DNA of 64,000 nt. Source: Chitinophagales bacterium. GTDB taxonomy: Bacteria; Bacteroidota; Bacteroidia; Chitinophagales; LD1. The stretch covers positions 124,001 to 188,000 of the forward strand of contig JAEUUZ010000059.1 of NCBI GenBank assembly GCA_016786765.1. Direction: 5' to 3'. A program made the translations under genes and the position numbers. A model generated the notes under the pieces. The model was not told the DNA's origin and made no database searches. It was given only the letters and a program-made list of their open reading frames with translations. Shown piece by piece: positions 45,623-53,575 of the stretch (position 1 is its first letter; each line of letters starts with the position of its first letter).

Positions 45623-45635
45623 AATAGATTCTATT
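45623..45635. promoter_or_regulatory. Perfect 13-bp palindrome
   Basis: AATAGATTCTATT reads AATAGA-T-TCTATT, a perfect 6+1+6 palindrome, 31 bp upstream of the TTGTC element of the promoter at 45666-45710. It may be a second operator for the lipoprotein gene. Confidence 0.35.
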
Positions 45636-45665
45636 GTAACTCTTTTGGCTATATATGTCGGATAG

Positions 45666-45710
45666 TTGTCCGTATGGTTTTAGTACTTCTCAATAGTTTT
45701 GTTCAACAAA
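45666..45710 (+). promoter_or_regulatory. Promoter with palindromic operator, copy 2
   Basis: TTGTC (45666-45670), a 23-bp spacer and TAGTTTTG (45694-45701, fits TAnnTTTG) overlapping the palindrome TTTGTTCAACAAA (45698-45710). It matches the GlxA-gene promoter in motif, spacing and palindrome. The lipoprotein gene starts at 45721. Confidence 0.6.
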
Positions 45711-45720
45711 AACAATAAGT

Positions 45721-46038
45721 ATGAAAAATTTAATCGTAGTTCTTTTTTTAATTTGTAGTGCTGCTTGTAGAAAGCCAGCTACAACGAATTGTTCTAATAC
45801 TATTGCCGGCACATTAAAGTACTCTCCTCAAAGTGGTTCATGCATGGATTGGTATATTGTTACGCCATCGGGATGGCTCATGCCTGCAAATCTTGAATCG
45901 TTTTTGGTAACACCCAAAGATAATCAACCCGTAAAGTTTTCATATGAGTATGCTGCAACTCCTTCGATGAATTTTGCTTGTAACATTGCCCCGCTCATTA
46001 CTATTACTTGCTTAGATTCAACGGTTACAATTCGCTGA
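45721..46038 (+). CDS. Small cysteine-rich lipoprotein
   Basis: A 105-aa lipoprotein: signal MKNLIVVLFLICSAAC with lipobox SAAC, then RKPATTNC and a short beta-rich domain with four further Cys (positions near 23, 41, 82, 93) that could form disulfides. No family recognised. Its promoter carries the palindrome described at 45666-45710, so it may belong to the same regulon as the GlxA-like regulator. Confidence 0.7.
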   Translation: MKNLIVVLFLICSAACRKPATTNCSNTIAGTLKYSPQSGSCMDWYIVTPSGWLMPANLESFLVTPKDNQPVKFSYEYAATPSMNFACNIAPLITITCLDSTVTIR

Positions 46039-46232
46039 TATTTTTCATCTTCTCATCGCTCGTGCCATTAGAAAAAGTTGAAGTAAGTTTATATAAATCT
46101 ATAGTTGGTATCCATACCAAACATAGACATTTTTCATGTTTAAGCGGATTGGTTATGGTGCTAATCACCTAAAAAAACGCTAAAATATTCTTAATAGTTT
46201 TTCATCTCCAAAGAAGTTCCGCAAATTCAACA

Positions 46233-47297
46233 ATGCGAATTTGTTTTGCTTTGTTTTTATTACTGCCTTGTTTTGGTATGGCACAACTTTCAACAAACAT
46301 CAATACACTCGATTTTGGCACCTTTAGTGTGGATTCCATCCCAATTAAAATCGTTGAACTCAAAATCACAAACATTACCACTAAAAGTATTCCTATCCAT
46401 ACACTAGAGTGTAATACTTTTCTTTTCAACCCTTCGCTTAACAGAGTTTCAGGCGAGGGTCCTATTCTGTTTCAGATGCCTGAGAAAAACATATTAGTAA
46501 AACCTAAACAAACACGCTCTGTTTTTTTTTATCCTGATAAGCATAGATTTCACACAATGGATGTGCATTACGACACTGCATCTTTGTTTAGTATTTGTTA
46601 CGGCAAAGACTATCAATTTAAAGAGATTCCAATTGTTTACAATGTAGTTCCGAATATACAATGGGAAACAAGTACGTTAAATCTAGGACGATGTAAACAA
46701 GGAGATGTGTTAAAGGCTGTCTTTCGATTTAAAAATACAACGGCCAATACCATTCATTGGGAGAACGGTTGGTTTAATGGAAATGGAATTGGGGATAGTG
46801 TGTTGTATCCTCGAATAGTTTTGCCGTATGCATCTGATAGTGTTGTTTTTAGAGTAAATACAACATACGAAGCAGATAGTATAATAAAGTCGTTTGAACT
46901 GCATCCTGCTTTTAATTTTGAAGATTCAAAGCTAGGAGATGATATGCCCTATCTCTTACATTATGTTTATGTTGTAGACAGTTTTCATTTTTTTGCTACC
47001 ATTGATTTTGAAGCCACAAGCATCAATACAATTGTGGATCATCTTGGACCCATTGATTTTACGTATGCGTTTAGCAATAAGGGGACAGCTCCTTTGCATA
47101 TTTATAGTTGTAAAGGTTCAAGCGGCAGTGTTGTTCCTATTTACCCACAACATCCTATTTTGTCCAACGAAAGTGCTGAGATTAAAGTGCATTATGATTG
47201 TAATTATGTTGGACCATTTACAAAAACAGTCGCCATTGTATCTAATGCTAGAAAGCATCCTTATAAAGTTTTGGTGTTGAGTGGAAGCGTGAAATAG
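46233..47297 (+). CDS. Exported DUF1573-like protein
   Basis: A 354-aa protein with signal peptide (cleavage near GMAQ, residue 18) and about three Ig-like DUF1573/ASH-type segments: NINTLDFGTFSVDSIPIKIVELKITN, ETSTLNLGRCKQGDVLKAVFRFKNT, and HLGPIDFTYAFSNKGTAPLHIYSCKGSSG. Such domains are common in exported Bacteroidota proteins; the role is unknown. Compared with the anchored DUF1573 protein at 15216-15731 it lacks the clean CGCT motif. It begins 194 bp after the lipoprotein stop; no promoter box recognised there. Confidence 0.75.
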   Translation: MRICFALFLLLPCFGMAQLSTNINTLDFGTFSVDSIPIKIVELKITNITTKSIPIHTLECNTFLFNPSLNRVSGEGPILFQMPEKNILVKPKQTRSVFFYPDKHRFHTMDVHYDTASLFSICYGKDYQFKEIPIVYNVVPNIQWETSTLNLGRCKQGDVLKAVFRFKNTTANTIHWENGWFNGNGIGDSVLYPRIVLPYASDSVVFRVNTTYEADSIIKSFELHPAFNFEDSKLGDDMPYLLHYVYVVDSFHFFATIDFEATSINTIVDHLGPIDFTYAFSNKGTAPLHIYSCKGSSGSVVPIYPQHPILSNESAEIKVHYDCNYVGPFTKTVAIVSNARKHPYKVLVLSGSVK

Positions 47298-47586
47298 TTG
47301 TGTTGGTATTTCACAAGAGGCGCATCTACACTTAACATGAATACAATTCCAATTGATTTGCTTAAAAGTGACATAAACGCATGGGAGCTAAAGTTCGCCT
47401 GCCACAGGCTATGCATAAAACTTGCGCTATCCTGTGCCCAATACAAACTCTGCAACAATTATGATTCTTCTTTTTGATTGGTATTGTTGATTAATTTGGG
47501 CAGGTTTGATTAGGCAATCAGTAACAGGAACAAAGTAATTGAGTTGTTGGTTGCATTTATATTGCTAACGAATCCAAAATACGAAG
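47298..47586. other. 289-bp intergenic region with a dyad
   Basis: No convincing ORF. A dyad CACAGG (47403-47408) and CCTGTG (47431-47436), extended inward by partly matching TA-GC bases, could form a hairpin with a loop of about 10 bases. It lies before the VIT1-like gene; function unknown. Confidence 0.4.
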
Positions 47587-48288
47587 ATGATAACACTAGA
47601 GAATTACTTAGATAACCATTATATACACCGAAGCAATTGGTTACGGGCATCTGTTTTGGATGCAAACGATGGAATAATATCCATTTCGAGTCTTGCCATT
47701 GGCGTTGCAGCAGCAAGTGTGACCCGTGAGCCTATTGTTTTGGCCACCGTTGCAGGGCTTGTAGCAGGGGCATTATCTATGGCAGCCGGAGAGTATGTTT
47801 CCGTTAGTTCTCAAACCGACACTGAAAAAGCCGATATAGAAAGAGAGAAAAAGGAACTCGAAGCAATGCAGGAGGAAGTGTTAAAAATATTAGCTCAAAT
47901 CTATGAGAAGCGTGGACTAAAAAAAGAGACGGCTCAACAAGTGGCGCTGGAATTAACGCAAAAGAATGCCCTAGAAACACACATGCACGATGAGCTAGGC
48001 GTAAACGAGATGAGTAAAGCCAATCCGATTCAAGCCTCATTGGCATCGGGGGCAGCATTCTCTGTTGGTGGGGTTTTGCCACTATTAGTTATCCTTTTTG
48101 CACCCGTAAAGGGCATGGAATATTGGCTCTATGGATTCACCATTGTATTCCTTGTCATATTAGGTGCCATTGCTGCAAAAACAGGCGGTTCAAGTATACC
48201 TAAAGCCGTTCTGCGCATTACGGTTTGGGGTAACATTGCTATGGGCTTATCGGCATTTGTGGGGTATATCTTTGGTGTTCGAGAGTAG
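47587..48288 (+). CDS. VIT1/CCC1-family metal transporter
   Basis: A 233-aa membrane protein of the vacuolar iron transporter (VIT1/CCC1) family. The N-terminus, SNWLRASVLDANDGIISISSLAIGVAAASV, and AGLVAGALSMAAGEYVSVSSQTDTE are typical; the middle soluble segment REKKELEAMQEEVLKILAQIYEKRGL corresponds to the metal-binding helices; and three C-terminal helices follow. Members move Fe(II) or Mn(II). Direction and metal in this organism are inferred. Confidence 0.93.
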   Translation: MITLENYLDNHYIHRSNWLRASVLDANDGIISISSLAIGVAAASVTREPIVLATVAGLVAGALSMAAGEYVSVSSQTDTEKADIEREKKELEAMQEEVLKILAQIYEKRGLKKETAQQVALELTQKNALETHMHDELGVNEMSKANPIQASLASGAAFSVGGVLPLLVILFAPVKGMEYWLYGFTIVFLVILGAIAAKTGGSSIPKAVLRITVWGNIAMGLSAFVGYIFGVRE

Positions 48289-48351
48289 TTGTAACGGCCT
48301 TCGATTGGAAGTCCAGTAAAAATGCCAATACTCGTCAAATTACTTCTACCC

Positions 48352-48400
48352 AATTAGATGGGGTTCGCCATCAACCGAAACTTTCATTGGTAAATGTAAA
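48352..48400. repeat. Hairpin-repeat copy 2
   Basis: This stretch resembles 39084-39133: the block GTTCGCCATCAACCGAAACT here matches TTCCGCCACCAACCAAAACT there, and ATTGG and GTAAA-like elements follow in the same order. Roughly 70% by eye. The GATGGnnTTCGCCATC part can form a hairpin. Confidence 0.45.
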
Positions 48401-48410
48401 ATGAAACACA

Positions 48411-48435
48411 GACTGCTTCGTTCCTCGCAGTGACG
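48411..48435. repeat. REP-like GACTGCTTCG element
   Basis: A 25-base sequence with inverted ACTGC (48412-48416) and GCAGT (48427-48431) around a CTTCGTTCCTC-like core and followed by GACG. Sequences of this type recur in bacterial intergenic regions. Function unknown. Confidence 0.55.
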
Positions 48436-48481
48436 TAATACTTATGCCTTTTTTGTGTTAATGCTGAATGGATACCCAATG

Positions 48482-48561
48482 CCCGCGTGCGTGATTGCAG
48501 TGGAAATCCTTTGGCCATTCCCATGGACAAAGATTGGAACGGAAAGCGCGGCATCACGCCC
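48482..48561. repeat. Intergenic repeat, copy 2 (inverted)
   Basis: The reverse complement matches copy 1 at 37027-37103, with a 47-base core carrying four mismatches. Both copies lie between genes. The ends CCCGCGTGCG and CATCACGCCC are GC-rich. Confidence 0.75.
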
Positions 48562-48573
48562 AATGCATTTGTC

Positions 48574-48673
48574 GATTTAAGATTTTATTATTTAAGATTT
48601 TTGGATTTGGAACTACCGTAAGCTTCATGTATGACTTCAAAATCTTAAATCAAAAATCGCTGAATCTTAAATA
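48574..48673. repeat. Nested AT-rich inverted repeats
   Basis: GATTTAAGATTTT (48574-48586) is perfectly complementary to AAAATCTTAAATC (48639-48651), and TATTTAAGATT (48589-48599) to AATCTTAAATA (48663-48673). Because both left arms contain TTTAAGATT, a nested hairpin can also form. Confidence 0.6.
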
Positions 48674-48777
48674 ATACACAATATCTACCTATCTGTTTAC
48701 GTTCTAAAGATTAGACAGCACCAACAACCTGTTGATACCTTGCCTATGCAATAGAACGCTTACCTACGTTGAAGTAA

Positions 48778-48785
48778 TATATTTG
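48778..48785 (+). promoter_or_regulatory. Putative -7 element for the TPR gene
   Basis: TATATTTG fits TAnnTTTG and lies 22 bp before ATG 48808. No clear -33 box. Confidence 0.4.
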
Positions 48786-48807
48786 ATTAGACTTATTGTA
48801 TCTGGTT

Positions 48808-51800
48808 ATGCGAAATTTTTTATTGTTTGGTTTATTGTTGGTGTTCTCGGTGGCGAGGAGTCAGCAAACCTTTGTCTACACCGACCCCAATGCGGCCTTC
48901 AGAAAAGGAGTGGAGCTGTTTGAGGAGAAGAATTATGCTTCTGCCAGACGACAGTTCGAGAAAATTTATGAGCAGCGGTTGGATAACACGGCTTCGAAAA
49001 ATACATTGCTGTGGACAGAAGTGGAGTATATGATTGCCGTTTCGGCTGCCGAAAATAACGATGTAGATGCAGAACCCTTGTTGTTTAATTTCTTGCAGAA
49101 TCATAGCGATAGTCACCGTAGCGCGTACATTAATTTTTACTTGGGTCGCTACTACTACATGAACAATAAGTATCAGGAATGTATCGATCAGTTAGCGAAG
49201 TTATCGGCTGATGAGATTCCTGATAAATACCGCACCGATTATAAGTTTCAGTTGGGTTATTGCTATTTCGTGAAAAAGAAATTTGATGAGGCGAAGCCAT
49301 TATTCAAGTCGATTAAAGACATTAAAGAAAAGTACTACTACCCGTCAAACTACTACTACGCCTTCATTTGCTTCTACAGAAAAGAATACAACGAAGCGTT
49401 GAAAAGCTTTTTAGCCATTGAAGATTCAAAGATGTTTTCTTCTGTGATTCCGTACTACGTGTCGCAGATCTATTACATGAAGAAAGACTACGACAAAACA
49501 ATAACGTATATCAAATCGCATATCGATAATACAGATGTGACATACCGAGACGAGATGAATCACTTGTTGGGTGAGAGTTATTTCCAGAAGTCGGATTATG
49601 CGAAAGCCTTGCCGTTGTTGGAAGCGCATGTGGCAAAGAATACCAAAGTGCGTAAAGAAGATATTTATGAATTGGCCTATTCGTATTACAAAATGGGCGA
49701 TTACAAAAATGCCATCAGCAATTTTCTGCAGTTGAATTTGGTGGACGATAGAATGGGGCAAAACGCCACATACACGTTGGCCGATTGCTATTTGAAAGTG
49801 AACGAAAAGGAAAAAGCAAAGGCGGCTTTTCAGTCGGCAGCCGCGAAAAACTTCGATGTGAAAACGCAACAGAATGCCTTGTTCAACTTCGCGAAATTAT
49901 CGTTGGAGATGGGCAACCCAACCGAGTGTGTGAGTGCATTAGAGCAATATTTAGCAACGAATCCTTCTACCGATAATTTGAACGAAGCCAACGAATTGAT
50001 GGCTGTGGCTTTGTTACAATCGAAAGATTATGATAGAGCCTACGAGATTATTGAGAAATTGCGAACATTGAGTCCATCGTTGAAAGAAGCTTACCAACGC
50101 GTAACCTATTTCAGAGCATTGCAATTGTATAATGATGGGAAAACACAAGCATCGATAACCTTGTGCGATAAATCGCTCAAATACCCGGTTAAAGGGGAAT
50201 TACAAGCCGGAGCTTATTACGTTAAAGCAGAAAATTTATATGCACAGAAAAGTTATGCCGATGCGTTTTCATTTTATCAAAAGTGCGATCAGTTGATGAC
50301 ACAAGAGTATGCATCAATACTTGGTTTCGGTAGTAAACATATAGCTTACAATTCGGCTTATGCCTTGTTTAAGTTGAAGCAATATGAGCGTTCTGCTAAC
50401 TACTTCAAGAAATATATCAATAGTCCAATAGCAGGGCAGGAGCAGATGCTGGAGGATGCGCAGTTGCGATTAGCGGAGTGCTCGTTTGTAGAGAAGGATT
50501 TTTCGGTGGCCTTGCGCAATTACGATGTGGTTGCTAAATCGAGTTCAACGGAAGCAGAATATGCAAATTTCCAAAAAGGAATTGTATTGGGCCTAATGAA
50601 TCGCGATGCAGAGAAAATTGATGTGTTGAAAGATTTGATTCAAAAGTATCCTATCTCTAAAACCTTAGATAGAACATACTTTGAAATTGGGGAAACCTAT
50701 TTGGATATGGATAATAGTAATGGCGCTATATCGTACTATAATCAACTGATTCAGAACTATCCGAAAAGTTCGTTAGTGCCATCGTCTTATTTAAAAATTG
50801 GATTAGCCGAATACAACCAAGGTAATAAAGAAGGCGCATTGAAACAGTACAAATACTTAATTGCAAATTATCCTTCGTCAAAAGAATCGAAGCAAGCGTT
50901 ATCTGCTATTAAAGATTTGGGGGTTGAGTTAGGCCGCCCGGATGAATACATCGATGTGGCTACCGTTTCGCAATCGGAGAAAGATTCGTTGACGTACCAA
51001 GCGGCTGAAAACGCTTACACGAGTAACGATTGCGATAAAGCCATTATTTTATTTGCCAAATATTTAGATAAATTCCCGAAAGGCTACTTTATTCAGGAAG
51101 CGCACTTGTATCGATCAGAGTGTTTGTTGAAACAAAAGCAATATACCGCAGTGTTGGTTGATTATGATGCCTTAATACAAATTTCACCGAAGTTTAAAGA
51201 GAAGGCGTTATTGAACGCTTCGGGTGTGGCGTTTTTTGAGTTAAAGGATTATGCACGAGCGATGGGTTACTATAAAGCATTGGCGGAGAATTCGAGCACC
51301 TATCAAAATACGTATACGGGCATTGTTGGTGTATTGAAATGTGCCTCGAAAACCAATAATCACGGAGAAGTGATAAAAGCAGCCGATCGTATTATCAATA
51401 ACAATGCATCCAAAGAAACCGATGTGGCAGAGGCTTATTATTTGAAAGCTAAATCGGCTTATACTATCAATAGTAAAGAAGTTGCTTATGCTGCGTTCAA
51501 CAAAGTAGCTGCTGGACCGTCATCAGAGCGCGCAGCAGAGTCGAAGTATATGACAGCGAAAATTTTGCGAGAAAATAATTTGCATAAGGCATCGCTCGAT
51601 ACTTGTTTTAAAATCAAATCCAAGTTTGCGAGTTACGAATATTGGTATGTGAAGACGTTCATTTTGATGGCCGACAACTACTATCAATTAGGCAATGTGT
51701 TGCAAGCAAAGGCAACGCTGGAAAGTATTGTAGCGAATTACAAAGGCGATGATACTTTGTTGGAAGAAGCGAAAGCGAAGTTGGATGAAATCAACAACGA

Positions 51801-51900
51801 GGAATTAAAGAAATCTCGAATTATGGAAATTGCACCTAGCGATGAAATGCAAATGATTCAGGGCGATTCAATTTTGAACAATCAAAATTTGAAGAAGTAA
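48808..51900 (+). CDS. Large exported TPR-repeat protein
   Basis: A 1030-aa protein with signal peptide (MRNFLLFGLLLVFSVARSQ) and around twenty TPR-like helical repeats (for example AFRKGVELFEEKNYASARRQFEKIYEQ, IPYYVSQIYYMKKDYDKTITYIKSHI, SLVPSSYLKIGLAEYNQGNKEGALKQY). The C-terminus is charged. TPR arrays of this kind bridge proteins in the periplasm. ATG 48808 is preferred to TTG 48796. One base separates it from the barrel gene, so the pair is probably an operon with the SPOR gene. Confidence 0.85.
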   Translation: MRNFLLFGLLLVFSVARSQQTFVYTDPNAAFRKGVELFEEKNYASARRQFEKIYEQRLDNTASKNTLLWTEVEYMIAVSAAENNDVDAEPLLFNFLQNHSDSHRSAYINFYLGRYYYMNNKYQECIDQLAKLSADEIPDKYRTDYKFQLGYCYFVKKKFDEAKPLFKSIKDIKEKYYYPSNYYYAFICFYRKEYNEALKSFLAIEDSKMFSSVIPYYVSQIYYMKKDYDKTITYIKSHIDNTDVTYRDEMNHLLGESYFQKSDYAKALPLLEAHVAKNTKVRKEDIYELAYSYYKMGDYKNAISNFLQLNLVDDRMGQNATYTLADCYLKVNEKEKAKAAFQSAAAKNFDVKTQQNALFNFAKLSLEMGNPTECVSALEQYLATNPSTDNLNEANELMAVALLQSKDYDRAYEIIEKLRTLSPSLKEAYQRVTYFRALQLYNDGKTQASITLCDKSLKYPVKGELQAGAYYVKAENLYAQKSYADAFSFYQKCDQLMTQEYASILGFGSKHIAYNSAYALFKLKQYERSANYFKKYINSPIAGQEQMLEDAQLRLAECSFVEKDFSVALRNYDVVAKSSSTEAEYANFQKGIVLGLMNRDAEKIDVLKDLIQKYPISKTLDRTYFEIGETYLDMDNSNGAISYYNQLIQNYPKSSLVPSSYLKIGLAEYNQGNKEGALKQYKYLIANYPSSKESKQALSAIKDLGVELGRPDEYIDVATVSQSEKDSLTYQAAENAYTSNDCDKAIILFAKYLDKFPKGYFIQEAHLYRSECLLKQKQYTAVLVDYDALIQISPKFKEKALLNASGVAFFELKDYARAMGYYKALAENSSTYQNTYTGIVGVLKCASKTNNHGEVIKAADRIINNNASKETDVAEAYYLKAKSAYTINSKEVAYAAFNKVAAGPSSERAAESKYMTAKILRENNLHKASLDTCFKIKSKFASYEYWYVKTFILMADNYYQLGNVLQAKATLESIVANYKGDDTLLEEAKAKLDEINNEELKKSRIMEIAPSDEMQMIQGDSILNNQNLKK

Positions 51901-51901
51901 T

Positions 51902-53533
51902 ATGAAAAGCGGAAATACAATAGCAATGAGAAGAGTGCAGTTTGCATTAGTAATGCTTATTTTTAGCGGATTACAGGTGTTTGCCCAAACATCGGTTGGA
52001 AACGATGAGGTAATTATTGTAAAAGAACACGATGCGAAAATCAAGGATGCCGATAAAATTTCAGTAGCGCCCAATATTCCGCAGTTGGAAGATCAGAAAA
52101 TGAATTTCGATTACAGTATTCCGGCTCGCGAGTACAAAGAGATGACTATTGAACCCAATCCAATGAAACCAATTGCCTTGTCGAAAGAGAAGTTGGAGCG
52201 CTTCAATCAGTCGTATATTAAGTTGGGTTTTGGCAGCCAGTTATCGCCTTTGGTGGAGTTTATGTACAATGGGAAGGGAAAGAATGTGCGTTATGGAGCA
52301 GAGGTGTATCATTTCAATGCAACGCCTTTCAGTATTAAGAATCAGCGGTTTTTCGATACTCGAGTGGGGGCTTACGTAAAGGCTTTCCCTTCTACGTTCC
52401 AATTCACTACCGAGTTTAATTTCCGAAATTATATCAACCATTTCTATGGCAATCAAAATGCTGAAACGTTAACCAGAAAGCAGATCCGACAAACATTTCA
52501 AGATTATGATGTAGTGGCAACATTCGGCTCATTGAAGAAAAATGCACCTGAAATCGATTTCAGTACTAAGGTTCAATTCAATTATTTCAATGAATTAGCG
52601 GGCAAGAGCAATGAATTTTTCTTGCATGGGGGTATAATGGTGGGTAAGAAATTCTTGAAGGTGCATTCACTTTCCGGAAGTTTTGATTTTGATATTTCGA
52701 AGTATAAATCATCACGCCAGAGTTTATGGAGAAGTTATTTCTTATTGAATTTGTTGTATGGTTATAACGATCAAAATTGGTTGGCGCGGGGTGGTATTAC
52801 GCTTGCTGTAGAAGGGGATAAGTTATATCCGCTACCTGATTTGTATTTGCAGAAGAAGTTGTACGAAAAATATGTGCATGCCTTTGTGGGATGGGATATT
52901 AAGTATTTGAAAAATTCGTATCGCAATTTTGCCTTCGACAATAATTTTGTGAATTCAGATTTGGAGTTAAAAAACACACGAGTTTCGAACTTGTATGGAG
53001 GCTTGAAAGGAACTGCTTCCAGTTTCTCGTATTTGGTTTCGGCCGGTTTCAAGCAAATTGCCAATCAAGCATTCTATTACAACGATTACTTCGACTCGAA
53101 ACGCTTTTATGTGGCATATGATACGAAAGTGAAGGTTATAAATGGGCATTTAGAGTTGGGGTACAATTTGAAGGACGATTTCACTGCATTGTTATCGCTC
53201 GATTATAACCACTACAGTCTTTCTGCTAACGATAAGGCCTGGTATCATCCCGATTTTTCGGCTAACTTGAAATTACGTTACAACTTGAAAGGAAAGATTG
53301 TTGTAGGTGCCGATATTCTTGGTTTTACGAACTATTATGGCCATGTAAATCCGTCTGATATTCGCCTAATAAAAGGGACTGCCGATGCGAATTTGAGTTT
53401 GGAATATATTTTTAACAAACGATTTTCTTTCTTCGGAAATTTGAACAATATAGCCCACCAAAAATACCAGCGATGGGGCAATTATCCGGTTTACGGTATA
53501 AACGGTTTAGTGGGCGCGAAATTTGCGTTTTAA
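51902..53533 (+). CDS. TonB-receptor-like outer-membrane beta-barrel protein
   Basis: A 543-aa protein with signal peptide (cleavage near VFAQ, residue 29) and a barrel-type body rich in alternating strands (YIKLGFGSQLSPLVEFMYN, YGAEVYHFNATPF, LSGSFDFDISKY), ending in Phe (GAKFAF) as outer-membrane proteins do. No plug domain is seen. It resembles the barrel part of TonB-dependent receptors; the cargo is unknown. ATG 51902 directly follows the TPR stop; a second Met (51926) is possible. Confidence 0.8.
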   Translation: MKSGNTIAMRRVQFALVMLIFSGLQVFAQTSVGNDEVIIVKEHDAKIKDADKISVAPNIPQLEDQKMNFDYSIPAREYKEMTIEPNPMKPIALSKEKLERFNQSYIKLGFGSQLSPLVEFMYNGKGKNVRYGAEVYHFNATPFSIKNQRFFDTRVGAYVKAFPSTFQFTTEFNFRNYINHFYGNQNAETLTRKQIRQTFQDYDVVATFGSLKKNAPEIDFSTKVQFNYFNELAGKSNEFFLHGGIMVGKKFLKVHSLSGSFDFDISKYKSSRQSLWRSYFLLNLLYGYNDQNWLARGGITLAVEGDKLYPLPDLYLQKKLYEKYVHAFVGWDIKYLKNSYRNFAFDNNFVNSDLELKNTRVSNLYGGLKGTASSFSYLVSAGFKQIANQAFYYNDYFDSKRFYVAYDTKVKVINGHLELGYNLKDDFTALLSLDYNHYSLSANDKAWYHPDFSANLKLRYNLKGKIVVGADILGFTNYYGHVNPSDIRLIKGTADANLSLEYIFNKRFSFFGNLNNIAHQKYQRWGNYPVYGINGLVGAKFAF

Positions 53534-53575
53534 ACGCAATTTCAAAATGTTCAAAAATTGTTTATAAATTGCAGC

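Larger units (their letters stand above)
48289..48807. other. 519-bp intergenic region holding several repeats
   Basis: No gene found. It contains a hairpin-repeat copy (48352-48400), the GACTGCTTCGTTCCTCGCAG element (48411-48430, continuing TGACG), the second copy of the 80-bp repeat (48482-48561) and nested inverted repeats (48574-48673). The 3' end holds the promoter of the TPR gene. Confidence 0.7.

Noticed and set aside
47261-47458. A 65-aa minus-strand ORF in the 47.3-kb gap
   Set aside because: It runs back into the 46233 gene's end, has no recognisable motif and lies over a dyad repeat.
51868-53149. Minus-strand ORFs opposite the barrel gene
   Set aside because: They have no domain pattern and oppose a complete gene with signal peptide and barrel strands.
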